Part shown: positions 50,681-62,334 of the stretch, piece after piece
Numbering within the stretch: the stretch's first letter is position 1
Layout: every line of letters starts with the position of its first letter
Assembly (NCBI RefSeq): GCF_014066305.1
Contig: NW_023501037.1
Coordinates: 1,798,501-1,862,500, forward strand
Source: Letharia columbiana
Lineage: Eukaryota > Ascomycota > Lecanoromycetes > Lecanorales > Parmeliaceae
Reading direction: 5' to 3'
DNA: 64,000 nucleotides
The notes under the pieces: model-generated
Database searches by the model: none
The model's input: only the letters and a program-made list of their open reading frames with translations
Told to the model about the DNA's origin: nothing
Translations under genes and position numbers: made by a program

Positions 50681-53600
50681 ATAATATATATTAATTTTAA
50701 CTTAAAGAATATTATATACTTTATCGCTAATTCTTAATTCTTATAAAATTAAATTTATTATTTCTTTATTAAAAAGGGCCTAAAGACTATAGCTTAAACT
50801 TCTTCGATATTTATAATCGCTATACTATTATACTTATAATTTATTAATAATATCTATACTTAGTATATTACTTATAACTTCTTAATCTTTTAAATCTTTA
50901 TTTTATTTAAATTATATTATTTAATTAATAAAATTAATAACTTAGCTATAGCTATCGACTTTAAATATATTAAATTTAAATATAAAGATCTCGAAAATAA
51001 ATAAATCTTATATATAAAAGATATCTAATATATTCTTAATAGTAGTTTTAATCTAATTTCTTAAAAGTAACTTAAAGATTAAAACTATTCGCTTTAGCTT
51101 ATACTTAAGAATATTAAAATAAAAGAATATAATATTATTTTTAGACGCTAGCGTAATTATCTTTATACGCTAGATATATAATTAAAAATCTTTATATACT
51201 TAATAATTATTAATAAAGATATTTCTATTTATAATAAATCTATTATATCTATATCTATATCTAAATCTAAATCTTTATTCTTATTCGCTAATATTCTAAA
51301 TTCTTAAATTAATAAAAAAATCTTATATATATAATACGCTTATTATAATCACTTAAGATATTAGAATCTAAAGAAATTAGTTAAAATATATATTGAAATA
51401 AACTTATCTATTTTATCTTCTAGAGAACGTGTGCGAATTATATAGTATTATTAATATAAAAATTAAATTATATAAGCGTTATATAACGCTAGGCCGCTAA
51501 GAGAATAATTTAATTTATAGTAATCTCTAAGAGTTTTTTCTTATTTCTTATAATAATTATAAATAGATAATAACCTTTCTAGACGATAAAATACTTCGTT
51601 TCGCTATATTCTTATTTTCTAATAAAAATAATCCTATAATCCTTATAATATTTAAGTTTTTTCTAAATTAAGTCGAATATAAAAATTATATTTATATTAG
51701 ATTTCGTAATAACTATAGTTTCGAGTATAATAATTATAATATATATACTTTTCGACTTATTAAAGAAATTATTTAAGAAAATATTATATTTAATAATTCT
51801 TAAATAAATAGTAAATTTAAATATCTTAGCTAAATAATATAAAGTAAGATTAGCATTATATTTAAAGAGAGTAAGTTATTATAAAAGTACTAATCGGAAT
51901 TCGCGTAGGCTTCTAATTATCTACGTAATTTATAATCGATATTAAAAAGGAATATTATTCTTTATAAGGCCTTTATAAATTATTTATCTAATATTTTATA
52001 TCTTTAAATTATTAAATAGACTAATTTCTATTAAATATATCTATTAAATATCGATTAGATTAAATATAAAAATTATATCTATAAGAGGCGTTTAATTAGC
52101 TATAAAATTAATCGATTTTATTATATATTAATATTAAATAGTAAAATTTAGATCTATTTAAATATAATTTAAATTAATAACGTCTCTTTTAAGCTTACTC
52201 TATTTAAGCTTAATTTCGCTAAAAAAAGAAAGGTTAATAATTAAAATCTATTTAAGAATAGAAATAAGCGCTATATAGATATATTATAAAAGGCTATACG
52301 CGAGTTATTAATTATCTCTTTAATATTAATTTTAGAGAAGAGAGCCTCGAAAAGAATAAGATAAAAAATATTTATCGAAGTAATAATTATTCTAATTAAA
52401 GTCGTTAGAGAATTTATTATTATCGTATAAATCTTCGTTAGAGAAGTATCTTCGTAGATATCTTCGTAGTAAGTATCTCCGTAGATATCGCTATAGATAT
52501 CTTTATAGATATATTTAGAGGGGATAAAGTCGAAATTATCTAAAATCTTAAGCGAAAATACGCTTATAGAATTTATTTTAATAACTTTATAAGTCTTAGT
52601 AAGGCTTATAACTAGATCTATAATTAATTAATAGCCTCTCTTAGAATAGTCTAGGCGATATAAAATCCTTAAAGCTTATCGCGATTTTTCGCTAAATTTA
52701 CTCGCTCTTTTAATTAAAGCTAACGCTTTTAAATTATTTAAATTTTAAATATATCGAGAGATAATAGCGAATAGATATTAAAAAATAAAATAAAAACTTA
52801 TTATATAGAAAGAAGTTAACTTTCTTATAGCTAACGATATTTAAATCTTAATAAATTTATTTTTAAATACGTATACTCTAGGCGATAAATAGATTTATAA
52901 ACTTAAGCGAGATCTTATTAGAAAGATTATACGATATAAAGCTTAATAAATAATTTATAATTTTAAATAGCGCGAAGGCGTAAACTTTAATAAGATTTTC
53001 GCTTTTATAATTAAGTTTATAAATTATAAAGCGATCTTTATTTTAGCGATAGCCCTCGATTAAAAATTAAAGTAAATAGATATTAAAATTACTTTTCTCT
53101 ATAATAATATAAAGGAAATTATCTATATAATATAATCTACGGGCTTTAGAATTAATAATAAGTATAAGATATATAAGCTAAAGAAGGCGCTATACGATTT
53201 AAAGTAATTCTTAAGAGTCTAATATAATATCCTCTTTATATATTTAAAGAAATTAAGCTTTAAGCCTATTACAGCTAATTTCTCGATCTTTATTAATAAT
53301 ATTATAATTATTATAATTTATATAAATAATATTCTCTTAATTAATCTTAATAAAGTAGAAATTTAAAGTATTAAAGATAAGTTTAATAATTACTTCGAAA
53401 TAACTAATTTAAAATTATACGCCTATTATCTAGATATAACTATTATTAAAGATTATATTAATTATATTATTTAACTCGATTAAATAGAATATATTAAAAA
53501 GTTTCTTATTAAGTATAGTATATAAGAATCTAAAAGTATACTTACTCTTATAGATATCGAAAGATATTAGATATTCGAAGAAGACTTTTAAGCCTTTAAA

Positions 53601-54281
53601 ATCTCTCGCATCGAGTATTAATTAGTAGTAGGGTTATTAATATACATAATACTCGATATAAGATTAGATATTATATTCGCGATCTTGATAATATTTTAAT
53701 ATAACTCGAATTCTAATAAAGTCCATTAAAAAGCGATTAAGCGGATCTTTCGCTATCTTAAATAAATCGTCGACTATTAACTCGTCTTTAAAAGAAACCT
53801 AAAATCTTTAAGCGATTATATCGATATCGATTAGATCGATAATTAAGATACCTATCGCTTTATATCTAGATATATATTTAACATCGATAGCGAGGTTATT
53901 AGTTAATTATCGAAGTAATAATTTATCGTAATACTCTCGATTTATAAGATTAAATATATCGATTAAATATAAGTTATTAAAGAAGTAGTTTAACTACGTA
54001 ATCTATTAAATTAATTTAATTCTAGTAATAAATAAGCGTAAGCGATAATTATCTTTTATAATAATTAAGACGTTATAGTATTAGCTAAGAACTTCTAATT
54101 TTATATCTATATTAAATATATTAATATTTAATATTATTATATATAAAAATAAGTTATTACTAAAAATATCGCTTTAGATTATATCTTTATCGATCGATAA
54201 ATAACTAACGATCTTATTAAGACTCTTAATAAGAATAAGTTTAAGAGGTTTTATTAATTTATTAAGTTGAAATATCGCTTA
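50681..54281 (+). pseudogene. pol: copia-2 Pol relic (PR, IN, RT, RNase H)
   Basis: Protease: HFIADS-like near 50710. Pre-integrase: HIRYAHYNHL-like near 51325. Integrase core 51480-51900 (TFLDDKTRF-like). A Ser, Glu, Ile and Pro-rich linker lies at 52440-52510, with imperfect 15-bp repeats. RT 52850-53420: ALDWKLKQIDIKTAFLYN-like, then YINNILLIN for YVDDILL near 53320. RNase H 53560-54250: FRYLK near 53750, RRSTSGYIFN-like near 53850, then NQDVIVLAKN near 54070, and ending LIKLKYRL-like. Nearly the full family length is present. Stops at Gln and Trp positions are typical of RIP. Confidence 0.9.
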
Positions 54282-54639
54282 TAACTATAGCTTAATAGTC
54301 TTAATATAGAGAAGTTATCTACTTTAGAGGAGCTATTTTATTAATTCTCGCATTATAGATAATCGACTTAAGTCGTTTATCGAGCCACTATATTAAGCTT
54401 AATACTCTATAAACTCGCTATTTTATATCAAAACGGCTATTTCTTTAGCGCTATTGCCGCTATCGTTATTAAAACTTTTAAAGCTCTTTTAAGGAACCTA
54501 TATCTATTCGTTATTAATGCCTCGGGTATTATACCTCTAAATTATCGCTATTATAGCTACTATTACTAAGGACTAATTATTTAAAACGGCCCTCATAGAG
54601 GCCTTACAGCCGGCGATATATAGCTAGAAGAATTTCTTT

Positions 54640-55066
54640 TAATTATTTTAGTCATTCTTACAAATATTCTCCGGCCTCGAATCAATCGATTTTTGGTGTG
54701 CACTAGATGGCCTGGAAATAAAATTTTCGAAAAACCGTTTTTTGATAAAAAGTGGAATTTGAGTTATATTTGGGTGTGGGCCATGGTTTAACATAGTCGT
54801 TTTTAGATTTCGACTTTTTACTTTACCTACTCTGTTTTGAACGTCGCGAACTTTAAATCTTATATTTTTTAATTTTGTCCACATGGGGGGTAGGGGTATA
54901 GAGGGTATATTTTTTCACGCTAACTAACTAGCACTAATTTACCTTAGCTACCCGGTATTAATTTACTCTTACTACTCGGCGCTAGTCTTATCTTATCTAT
55001 TCGGTTTTAACATCGTCAGTATTAAACTTCGTGTCTATTAGATTTCGCTTATAAAAGAATACGTGC
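54640..55066 (+). other. RIP-poor 3' non-coding region of copia-2
   Basis: CACTAGATGGCCTGGAAATA and GAAAAACCGTTTTTTGAT are conserved with copia-1 (3430-3475). About three 25-bp minisatellite units lie at 54941-55014. CpA and TpG are intact in much of it. An open frame on the minus strand (54648-54884) is not conserved with copia-1 and I do not regard it as a gene. Confidence 0.75.
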
Positions 55067-55075
55067 GAAGGGAAG

Positions 55076-55227
55076 TGTTGAAATTCGAATCACGTGACTC
55101 TTGGCGTCTTGGCGGTCACGTGACTACGTCACGTGACACGCCTTAGCGCGCCCGTGTTAAGTCGCTCTTTTCTTCCATAGAACTCTATAGTCAATACAAC
55201 TAAGTGTCCTATCTTCATATTTTAATA
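55076..55227 (+). repeat. 3' LTR of copia-2
   Basis: 152 bp, same length as the 5' LTR, preceded by the polypurine tract GAAGGGAAG. Fewer RIP changes than the 5' LTR apart from CGAATC for CGGATC near the start. Confidence 0.95.
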
Positions 55228-55232
55228 GTCTT

Positions 55233-56267
55233 CCTTAGAAATGAGATTCCTGAGGATCTTACGTTACCATAATATATACTTAATATATCTTTCTAATTAA
55301 ACCTTAATACGCCTCTCTTCGCATATATATATCTATATATTATATAGATTAAATTAATTTTATAGTAGTAAAAGTAGATTAAAAACGTATAGTAAGCGAT
55401 TAGAGTTCGATTTAACTTAGAGCTAGAGCTAAAATTCGATTTAACTTAGAAGAATTTAACTCTATAAATTTAATTTATAAATCTTTACTTATTTATATAG
55501 AACTTAATAATAATAGCGAGTATTAAGTATAATATTAAAAATTAAATTTACTTTTTACTTCTTTATAACTAGATATTTTAAATATTCTCTATTTATAATT
55601 AAAGATATAAAGCTAGAATTCTTTTACTACTATTTTATATCTTCTATAAAAACTATAATATAAACGTATATAAACGTATTTATACTATTAAGATTAATTT
55701 TAATATTATAATTAAAAGCTATTAATTTAGATTCTAGAATTTTAATTATATTTTTAAAATTATTAATATATAAATTAAGTGTTAAGAGTAATATATTAGC
55801 TTTTTATTTTCTCTCTTATTAATTTAAATTAGTAATTATAATATAAATTCTTATTAGAGATTAATATATATTTTAATATAAATTAAATATATTAATAAAG
55901 ATAAGAAGAGAAATTAAAAAATATAAAGATATAATAAAGCTAGCTAGATACGTATAGTTATATATATTTAACTTTAATATTTTATAAATAAATATAAAGA
56001 GCTATAATAAATAAGTACTTTTATTATTAAGCTTAAAGATTTAATATATTATAAATCTTAATTAATATATTAATATATTTTCGCTTAATTTAATATCTAA
56101 TCTTTTATAGTAATAATTAAAATATATATTAATTTCTCTAATATAGACTTATTTTTAACTTAAATAAAGAGTTTTTTATTTTAAGAGAAATAGTTTTTTA
56201 ATTATTAAGTGTATTAATATTAAAAAGTCTAAGTCTTTTAATTTAAAAACGCTCGCAATATAGAGCG
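55233..56267. other. end of RIP-poor island, then degraded DNA
   Basis: The first 40 bases (to about 55270) continue the island that copia-2 split. After that the sequence is strongly RIP-mutated and nothing is recognised. CGATTTAACTTAGA occurs twice near 55410 and 55437. Confidence 0.45.
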
Positions 56268-56272
56268 GATTT

Positions 56273-57274
56273 TGTTAAAAGTAGAATATTAGACATATTA
56301 AAAAGTAATTATAACTAAAAGATTAATTATTAATTTATGAAATATATGAATATTTATATATATAAAATAGATGACTAATAGTAGTTAATAATTACTAGCT
56401 CTAATAATACGCGATATATTATGTAATAGTCGAAGGGGCTAATATTATAACACTCTTCGATAGCCTTAAAAGCTAGATTCTCTAAACTCTAGTATATTAT
56501 ATCTCATTTATATTAATCTTTATATCTACGCTTTAAATTCGAGATTAATTATTTACCCGGTCTTATTAAATCTATAAAAAACCTTAATAGAGAAAAATAG
56601 AAAGAGTGTTGAGGCTTTAGATACTCGTTTCGAGACCTCGAAATAATATAAGAGTTTTTAATATTTTGCCCGTATTGTTTCGGGACTAATAGTTTACTCG
56701 TATTACTTCGAGACCTCGAAATAATATAAGAGTTTTTAATATTTTACCCGTATTACTTCGAGACCTCGAAATAATCTAAGAGTTTTATTAGTTTACTCGT
56801 ATTATTTCGAGATCTCGAAATAATATAAGAGTTTTTAATTAATTCGAGTCCTCGTATAATATAAGAGTTTTTTATTTATATTATTTTAGAATCTCGAATA
56901 AAATAAGAATTTTAATTCGATATTTTTTATATAGGGATTAAATAGCGACAGCCCTCTCGTCAATAGATACGAGCTAAAAAAAATAAGCTATCGCTATAAG
57001 GTGTATCTATTTATAAAAGATTATCGAAGTTTAGTTTAATATTTATATTAGAAAGTGTAAGAATATTCGATATTACTTTATCCGCTTTCGGGCTTATAAT
57101 CTATTAAAAGTAAGATATTAGATATATTAGAAATTAATTAAAAGACTAATTATTAATTTATGAAATATACGAATATTTATATATATAAAATAGATGGCTA
57201 ATAATAGCTAGTAATTACTAGCTCTAGTAATACGCGACATATATGCGATAGCCGAAGGGGCTAATATTATAACA
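56273..57274 (-). mobile_element. TRIM-like element, copy 2 (complete)
   Basis: A 1,002-bp copy on the minus strand. Its 3' LTR is 56273-56452 (180 bp, keeps the CA end as TGTTAAAAG on the plus strand). Its 5' LTR is 57102-57274 (173 bp, shortened by an 8-bp deletion). It is flanked by GATTT at 56268-56272 and 57275-57279. The primer-binding site is at 57090-57101. The stem-loop (56942-56997) and about six tandem units (56629-56900) are kept, which accounts for the extra length over copy 1. Heavily RIP-mutated. Confidence 0.92.
56942..56997 (-). other. conserved stem-loop in TRIM copy 2
   Basis: ATAGCGACAGC (56942-56952) pairs with GCTATCGCTAT (56987-56997) with one mismatch. The inner stem CTCGT (56956-56960) with ACGAG (56969-56973) is kept although the corresponding bases in copy 1 are CCCGT and ACGGG (read on this strand). 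So both sides of one base pair changed. Confidence 0.75.
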
Positions 57275-57279
57275 GATTT

Positions 57280-59592
57280 ATAAGAATTCTAATTTAATTA
57301 ATTATTTCTTTAATAGTTATTTTATCTCTATTAATTATAACGATATAAACTATATAATATTTATAATTATTTTAATAAAAATAATTCTCTTTTTTATAAT
57401 AATAGTAGATGATATTAAAGGGAAAGATCGAAGTTTAATTAAGATAGAATATATATTCTCTCGAGTAAGATTTAATAGAAGAAGTCTATATTAAAAAGTA
57501 ATAGAGTTTAAAGAATTAATTAATAAAATATACTATTTCTATATAAATCTTAATATAAAATTTAATTAATAAAAGTACGATTTTAAATAGTTTAATAGAA
57601 TTAAAGAAATATATTATATTCTTTATAACTCGAACTTTCTTCTACTTACTTTATATTAAGAGCTATTTTTATATTATATCTATCTTTTAACGTTATAGCT
57701 ATATTAGTAATAATTATATATTAAAAATTATAATAGAGTAAGAAAGATTTTAAGTATTTATGAATTTTTAAGAAGATTAAATATCTCTAGTATATTATAA
57801 GCTTAATATTATTAGAAATATCTTTATCTTTTAACTAGCTCGCTTATATAATACTTCTTTTAATAAAATTACTATTAAAGAATAATATAAAGATAATAAT
57901 ATACTTTTATTAGAAGATATAGTAAGCTTATTTTAAGCTAGCTTATCGAAGTTATTTAAAAAAAATTATTAAGAAAATTTAAAAGATAAGAGAAAACTAG
58001 ATAGCGTACTAATAGAGATCTCTAAGAATAAAAAATTAAGATCGTTAATTAGAGCTTCGTAAATAAGATCTTTTACTTTTATATTCTTTATATATTTAAA
58101 TAAATTATTAATAATAAAGATAGTATTCTTAAAAATTAGTAAAAGTATATATATTAATAATAGAAAACTTATATTAAAGTTATTATTAATAATAGTTTTA
58201 AGTAGTATAAATATTTTATCTTACGATATAATCTCTATAGACTTTATAGACTTTATAAATTTATTAGATTCTATAAACTTATTAAATTTATTAAATATAT
58301 TACTATTATATTTCTACTTTTTACTCTTATTCTTTTACTTAGAATTATTTAATTATTATTAGTTTAAAAAATTAAATTTAAATTTTAAAGTAGAATAATA
58401 TAATTAAAGTTATAAATTCTTATTTAATATTATAGATTAAGTTTATACTCTCTAGAAACTTATATTTATATATATAATAATAATAAATTCTTAAAATAAA
58501 GAATTATAATTATAAAAGCGAAGCTTAAATAAGTAGTATTATTAAAATTATTAGAAAAGCTATATAAAATATTAAGAAGGCTTAAGATAGCGAAGAAGAT
58601 TAAGAGAGATAAAGCGAGATAGAAGATTTTAAAAATATTTTAAAAAATATTAAAAAAAGCTTATAAATAGCTAGACTATAAATTAGAATATTAAATATAT
58701 ATTATAAATAGATATTATTATAATATTATTAATTTATATTTAATATTATTATAATATTAAAGAAAATAGAAAAAGTATAACTTTATACTCTAATCTTTAA
58801 AATCTAAAAATACTTATATTTCATTTTATAATTATAGAAATTTATAATATCTAATTATTTTTATAATTATTTTACTTATTATTAATCTTTTATAATTATA
58901 TTCTATATATCTAATATCTCTTCTAATAATAAATCTAGAATAATAAATAATAAGAATAATTAGATTTTTATAATTCTATCTAAAAGATAAGTTTTTAAAG
59001 TTTATATATAATAATTATATATAGATTATTAATATAAATATTTCTCTACTCTTCGAATATATTAGATTTTACTTTTTTTAAATATATATTAAATAATAGA
59101 AGATAGTATTTTTAATAAAGAGATAATAAAATATTAGAGAGTTAATAAGATATAATTAATAATTTATATAAAAGCGTTAGATAGTATTAGAATAAGAGAA
59201 TAATTTAGATATTATATAATAATAGTATTAATAATATAATTATAATAGATAAAAAGATATTAATATTATTAGATATAAGAAAAAAGCTAATTATATATTT
59301 ATATTTGAATTTATTAAATTAAAAGTAAATAAGAAATATTTAAATTTTTTCGTCTCTCTAACTTTTTAATTTATTATCTCTATTCTTTAAATAGAGCTTA
59401 TATTATTTATTTATATATTTAAAATTTAATATATAAGATTTTTTATTATCTTTAATTTAATATATTTATAATTTTAAATATATTAATAAGAAATATAATA
59501 AGAAAAAATCTTATTTAAACTTAATTTTAATTAAATTTTTTTTTTAAATTAATCTCTAATAAGAGATATTAGAAAAATATATCTAAGATTAA
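57280..59592. other. RIP-degraded unassigned DNA
   Basis: Very AT-rich. A plus-strand frame near 57640-58010 reads as a continuous protein-like stretch (LYLSFNVIAILVIIIY, then Lys and Ile-rich text), but I could not name a family. Near 58540-58660 is a Lys, Glu and Arg-rich segment. The MITE at 59601 was inserted into this block. Confidence 0.45.
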
Positions 59593-59600
59593 GAGAAGTA

Positions 59601-59690
59601 ATATACGTACACCCCCTTTTTATATATGTACACTCTCTTTTAATACATGTACACCCCCTCAAATCCGATTAGCTTCCGCGCGGCCGCTAG
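59601..59690 (+). repeat. left inverted repeat of the MITE
   Basis: Three 21-bp units at 59605, 59626 and 59647, then the GC-rich motif at 59667-59690. Nearly free of RIP. Confidence 0.9.
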
Positions 59691-59753
59691 CCGCATAAGG
59701 TATAAACCCCGCACATAGCCGGCTACACGAGGCGGACAGCAAGACGGGGCTAC

Positions 59754-59837
59754 CGAGGGTCGGGGACAAAAGTCGTTGAACACTTTGGTAGGGCTTAGCG
59801 GGGATCGGTGTCTAACGACTTTTGTCCCCGACCCTCG
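59754..59837. mobile_element. 84-bp palindromic insert inside the MITE
   Basis: Perfect 24-bp arms at 59754-59777 (opening CGAGGGTCGGGGACAAAAG) and 59814-59837, extended inward by four more base pairs after a 2-base mismatch. The loop is about 24 bases. Both arms keep CpA and TpG. It looks like a tiny foldback MITE nested in the larger MITE. A direct repeat TACACGAGGCGGACAGC flanks it at 59724 and 59853. Confidence 0.85.
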
Positions 59838-60199
59838 TATAAGAGGTGGGATTACACGAGGCGGACAGCGAGGTAGTCAATAGCGAGGTGGACGTGATAC
59901 GCCAGCCTATATGCAGGGTAACGAGACTATGTCTTTTTAGCTGTAGGGAGGTTAGGTGGCTAATAGGTAATGGATATTCGAGTATAATAGGCGTATTTCT
60001 AGTAGTAATAAGAGAGGATAGTTAGCTAATTAGCTATCGCTATAGAAGAATAATCTAAAGACCTTATTATTCGACGATTTGAAATTGTCTAATCTTTTAG
60101 AAATTATTAGAAGAGATCTAGAAAGATATATTTTACTATTATTAAGAGTCTAGATAATATTCTCTAGAAAGCTATATACGAGGTTTATATCTTATACGA

Positions 60200-60289
60200 C
60201 TAGCGGCCGTACGAAAGCTAATCGAATTTAGGGGGGTATATATATATTAAAAAGAGATATATATGTATTAAAAGGGGGTATACGTATAT
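60200..60289 (-). repeat. right inverted repeat of the MITE
   Basis: Inverse of 59601-59690 without gaps; differences are C-to-T and G-to-A, so this arm was mutated by RIP and the left one was spared. Confidence 0.9.
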
Positions 60290-60305
60290 CATATTCTAAG
60301 ATTAA

Positions 60306-61455
60306 TATAAAAAAATAAAAAATCTAGACTTTAAATTAAAAGAATAAATATTTAATTTTATAAAAGAATTATTATATATCTTTATTATCTCGCTAGTAGA
60401 AGATAGATTCTAAAAATAAAAATAATAATAATAGCTTTAAGTATACGCTTCGAAATTTTATTATAAACTACTTAATTTAATTATATTATTAATAAAGATT
60501 AATTTTAAATTTTTTAAATTATAATATATTATTAAAAAAAAAAGCTTAATAAATTTAAGATAGAGATTATTTTATTAAAAGATAGCTCTACTATTTAATC
60601 TCTAATATTTATCTTTAAATCTAAAAAAATAAATATTTTTAATAATTCTTTTAAAAAAGTATTAAATAAAGCTAATAATATCTCTACTAATATATATATA
60701 ATTTTTAATAAATTTAAAATTTATTATTAGCTTATATATCTAGTAAAATTTAAAATAACTTTTTATATTAAAATTATTAGAATTATATAAGAAGATAATA
60801 TTATAAGATAGAATTAGAAATAAAAAAAGAGTAATAATAGAATTAATTAGAATAAAAATAATTAAAAGATTTATACTATTTAAAATATATAGATATAATT
60901 CTTAACTTTATACTTACTATAATATCTATATTAATAATTTATAAATTAAAATTCGAGATTATATTAAAAATAATAAGAGTTATACTTTTAAAAATATCTT
61001 TAAATATATATTACTTATTAAATTCTTTATCTTTAAATATTCTCTTAATATATTTAATTAGATTTTCGACTTTATAAATAAATATATTAATATTATAAAG
61101 TTTAATATAAAGTTAATATTTTATTTCTACTTTAAAAGTAAATTCTTTTATTCTATTCTTTACTTCTCTACTATATAATTATTTTTAATATATTTTAAAA
61201 TATATAAATTAATTTTATTATAAGAGTTAAGCTTTATATAAATTAAATAATAAATTTATAAACTTTATATAATTTTAAATATTAATAAAAAAAAAATTTA
61301 GCGTAAATTCTTATTATAGTAAAGTCTAAGAAATATTATATTAATATTAAAGACTTTATATATATTAAATCGAAGAAATATTATATTAAATATAAATCTA
61401 TTAGCCTAATTAAATTAAATAAAAATATTAATTATCTATTTCTAAAAACTTCGTT
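60306..61455. other. very AT-rich DNA, nothing recognised
   Basis: Continuation of the degraded block left of the MITE. No protein family recognised. Confidence 0.45.
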
Positions 61456-61619
61456 TATTAGAATCGATATAGATGTAATATTAATATAGGTATATTAAAT
61501 AAGATAACTAAGGTACCGAACTATATAGGTGGAAAGGAGGTATGATATGATAGGGGATACCTCCGCCAAGGCCCGCTAGCTATAGGGCTAAGGGGTGTAT
61601 TAAGGGTACGCTCGTAACA
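61456..61619 (-). repeat. 3' LTR of gypsy-2
   Basis: 164 bp, opening TGTTACGAGCGTACCC on the minus strand and ending ATCGATTCTAATA. Aligns with the 183-bp LTR at 43543, with internal length differences. Its first two thirds keep CpA and TpG sites. Confidence 0.88.
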
Positions 61620-61631
61620 CTACCCCCCCCC
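61620..61631 (-). other. polypurine tract of gypsy-2
   Basis: On the minus strand nine G then TAG lie directly before the LTR. Confidence 0.82.
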
Positions 61632-62334
61632 TTCGTTAAATCATATCCCATGATTGATAAGTGGAAAGATAGAAAAATGGATATGTATACACGCTTAACG
61701 CCTAAAAAATGGTAAAAGTAGTAAAGAAATAACCGTATCCGGGAGCCCTAGCATCGTATCTTTCTTTATGAGAGGTATTGGGGACGGTAGCAGCTTTCTG
61801 TATTTGCGCTGTAGCGACGTCGCTAGCTGGGGTGTAGGCGCATGTAGGGAGCCTAGCCGAGAGGAAATCGGTGTGGTATAGCGAAAACCATGTCCATGGG
61901 CGCAGGTGTAAATAATGGTGATTTCCGAATTCGTATTTGAGCGGATGGGATGTCGGTGGAATGATGCGACGTGATTGGTTGAGGGCTCCCGAACCGAACC
62001 GAGCCGCAGGCGCTAAAAACTCTAATTCAATATCAAGTGACTTTGGTGTAGTCTTCTCTGTGGTATGTCATTTAGCTGATATCGATTATGTTTCGTGACA
62101 GCGACAACGTGGTCTATGTGTGTACTGGTATGGCTTCGGAAGGTTCTTAGGGTTATATCAGCAAGGGGGGCTTGCGCGGAAGGCTATGTATGAGGTGATT
62201 CTTGATTGATATGGGTCTGAGGGATCGATTCTCGGTTTTGGAAAAAATGAGGCTATCATGAAGACATCGGACGGTTTCAATTCGACTGAAAACGGGGTGT
62301 CCGAGGTAGTTCCGGAATCTTATCAGTTAATCCC
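61632..62334 (-). other. 3' non-coding region of gypsy-2, free of RIP
   Basis: About 700 bp of ordinary composition, rich in CpA, TpG and G/C, between the Pol stop codon and the polypurine tract. No open frame of note on either strand and no recognised gene. Contrast with the fully mutated sequence immediately upstream (62400 to 64000). Confidence 0.85.

Larger units (their letters stand above)
48107..55227 (+). mobile_element. structurally complete Ty1/copia element (copia-2)
   Basis: A 7,121-bp element with LTRs of 152 bp at 48107-48258 and 55076-55227, flanked by the direct repeat GTCTT (48102-48106 and 55228-55232). It contains a primer-binding site, Gag and Pol relics, a 3' region with about three 25-bp units and a polypurine tract (GAAGGGAAG, 55067-55075). 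The two LTRs differ at about 11 positions, all transitions of the RIP type, some in each LTR. It belongs with copia-1 at the left edge. Coding is destroyed by RIP. Confidence 0.95.
59601..60289. mobile_element. MULE-type MITE with 90-bp inverted repeats
   Basis: A 689-bp non-coding element with 90-bp terminal inverted repeats (59601-59690 and 60200-60289). Each arm has three 21-bp units opening ACGTACACCCCC or ATGTACAC, then a 24-bp GC-rich motif (core TTAGCTTCCGCGCG) that is also at the inner ends of the MULE at 10356-13301. The 11-bp sequence TCTAAGATTAA flanks it at 59582-59592 and 60295-60305 and may be the target duplication, although a few bases separate it from the arms. The right half is RIP-mutated, the left half is not. 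Confidence 0.8.

Noticed and set aside
54648..54884. 78-codon minus-strand open frame in the copia-2 3' region
   Set aside because: Not preserved in the homologous region of copia-1; open only because the region lacks RIP.
59593..60294. Exact 11-bp target duplication for the MITE
   Set aside because: TCTAAGATTAA flanks the element, but the distance to the inverted repeats differs on the two sides, so it is kept only as a candidate.
61632..62334. Host gene in the unmutated 3' region of gypsy-2
   Set aside because: Both strands were read and stops are frequent; no domain recognised. It may still be captured regulatory DNA.
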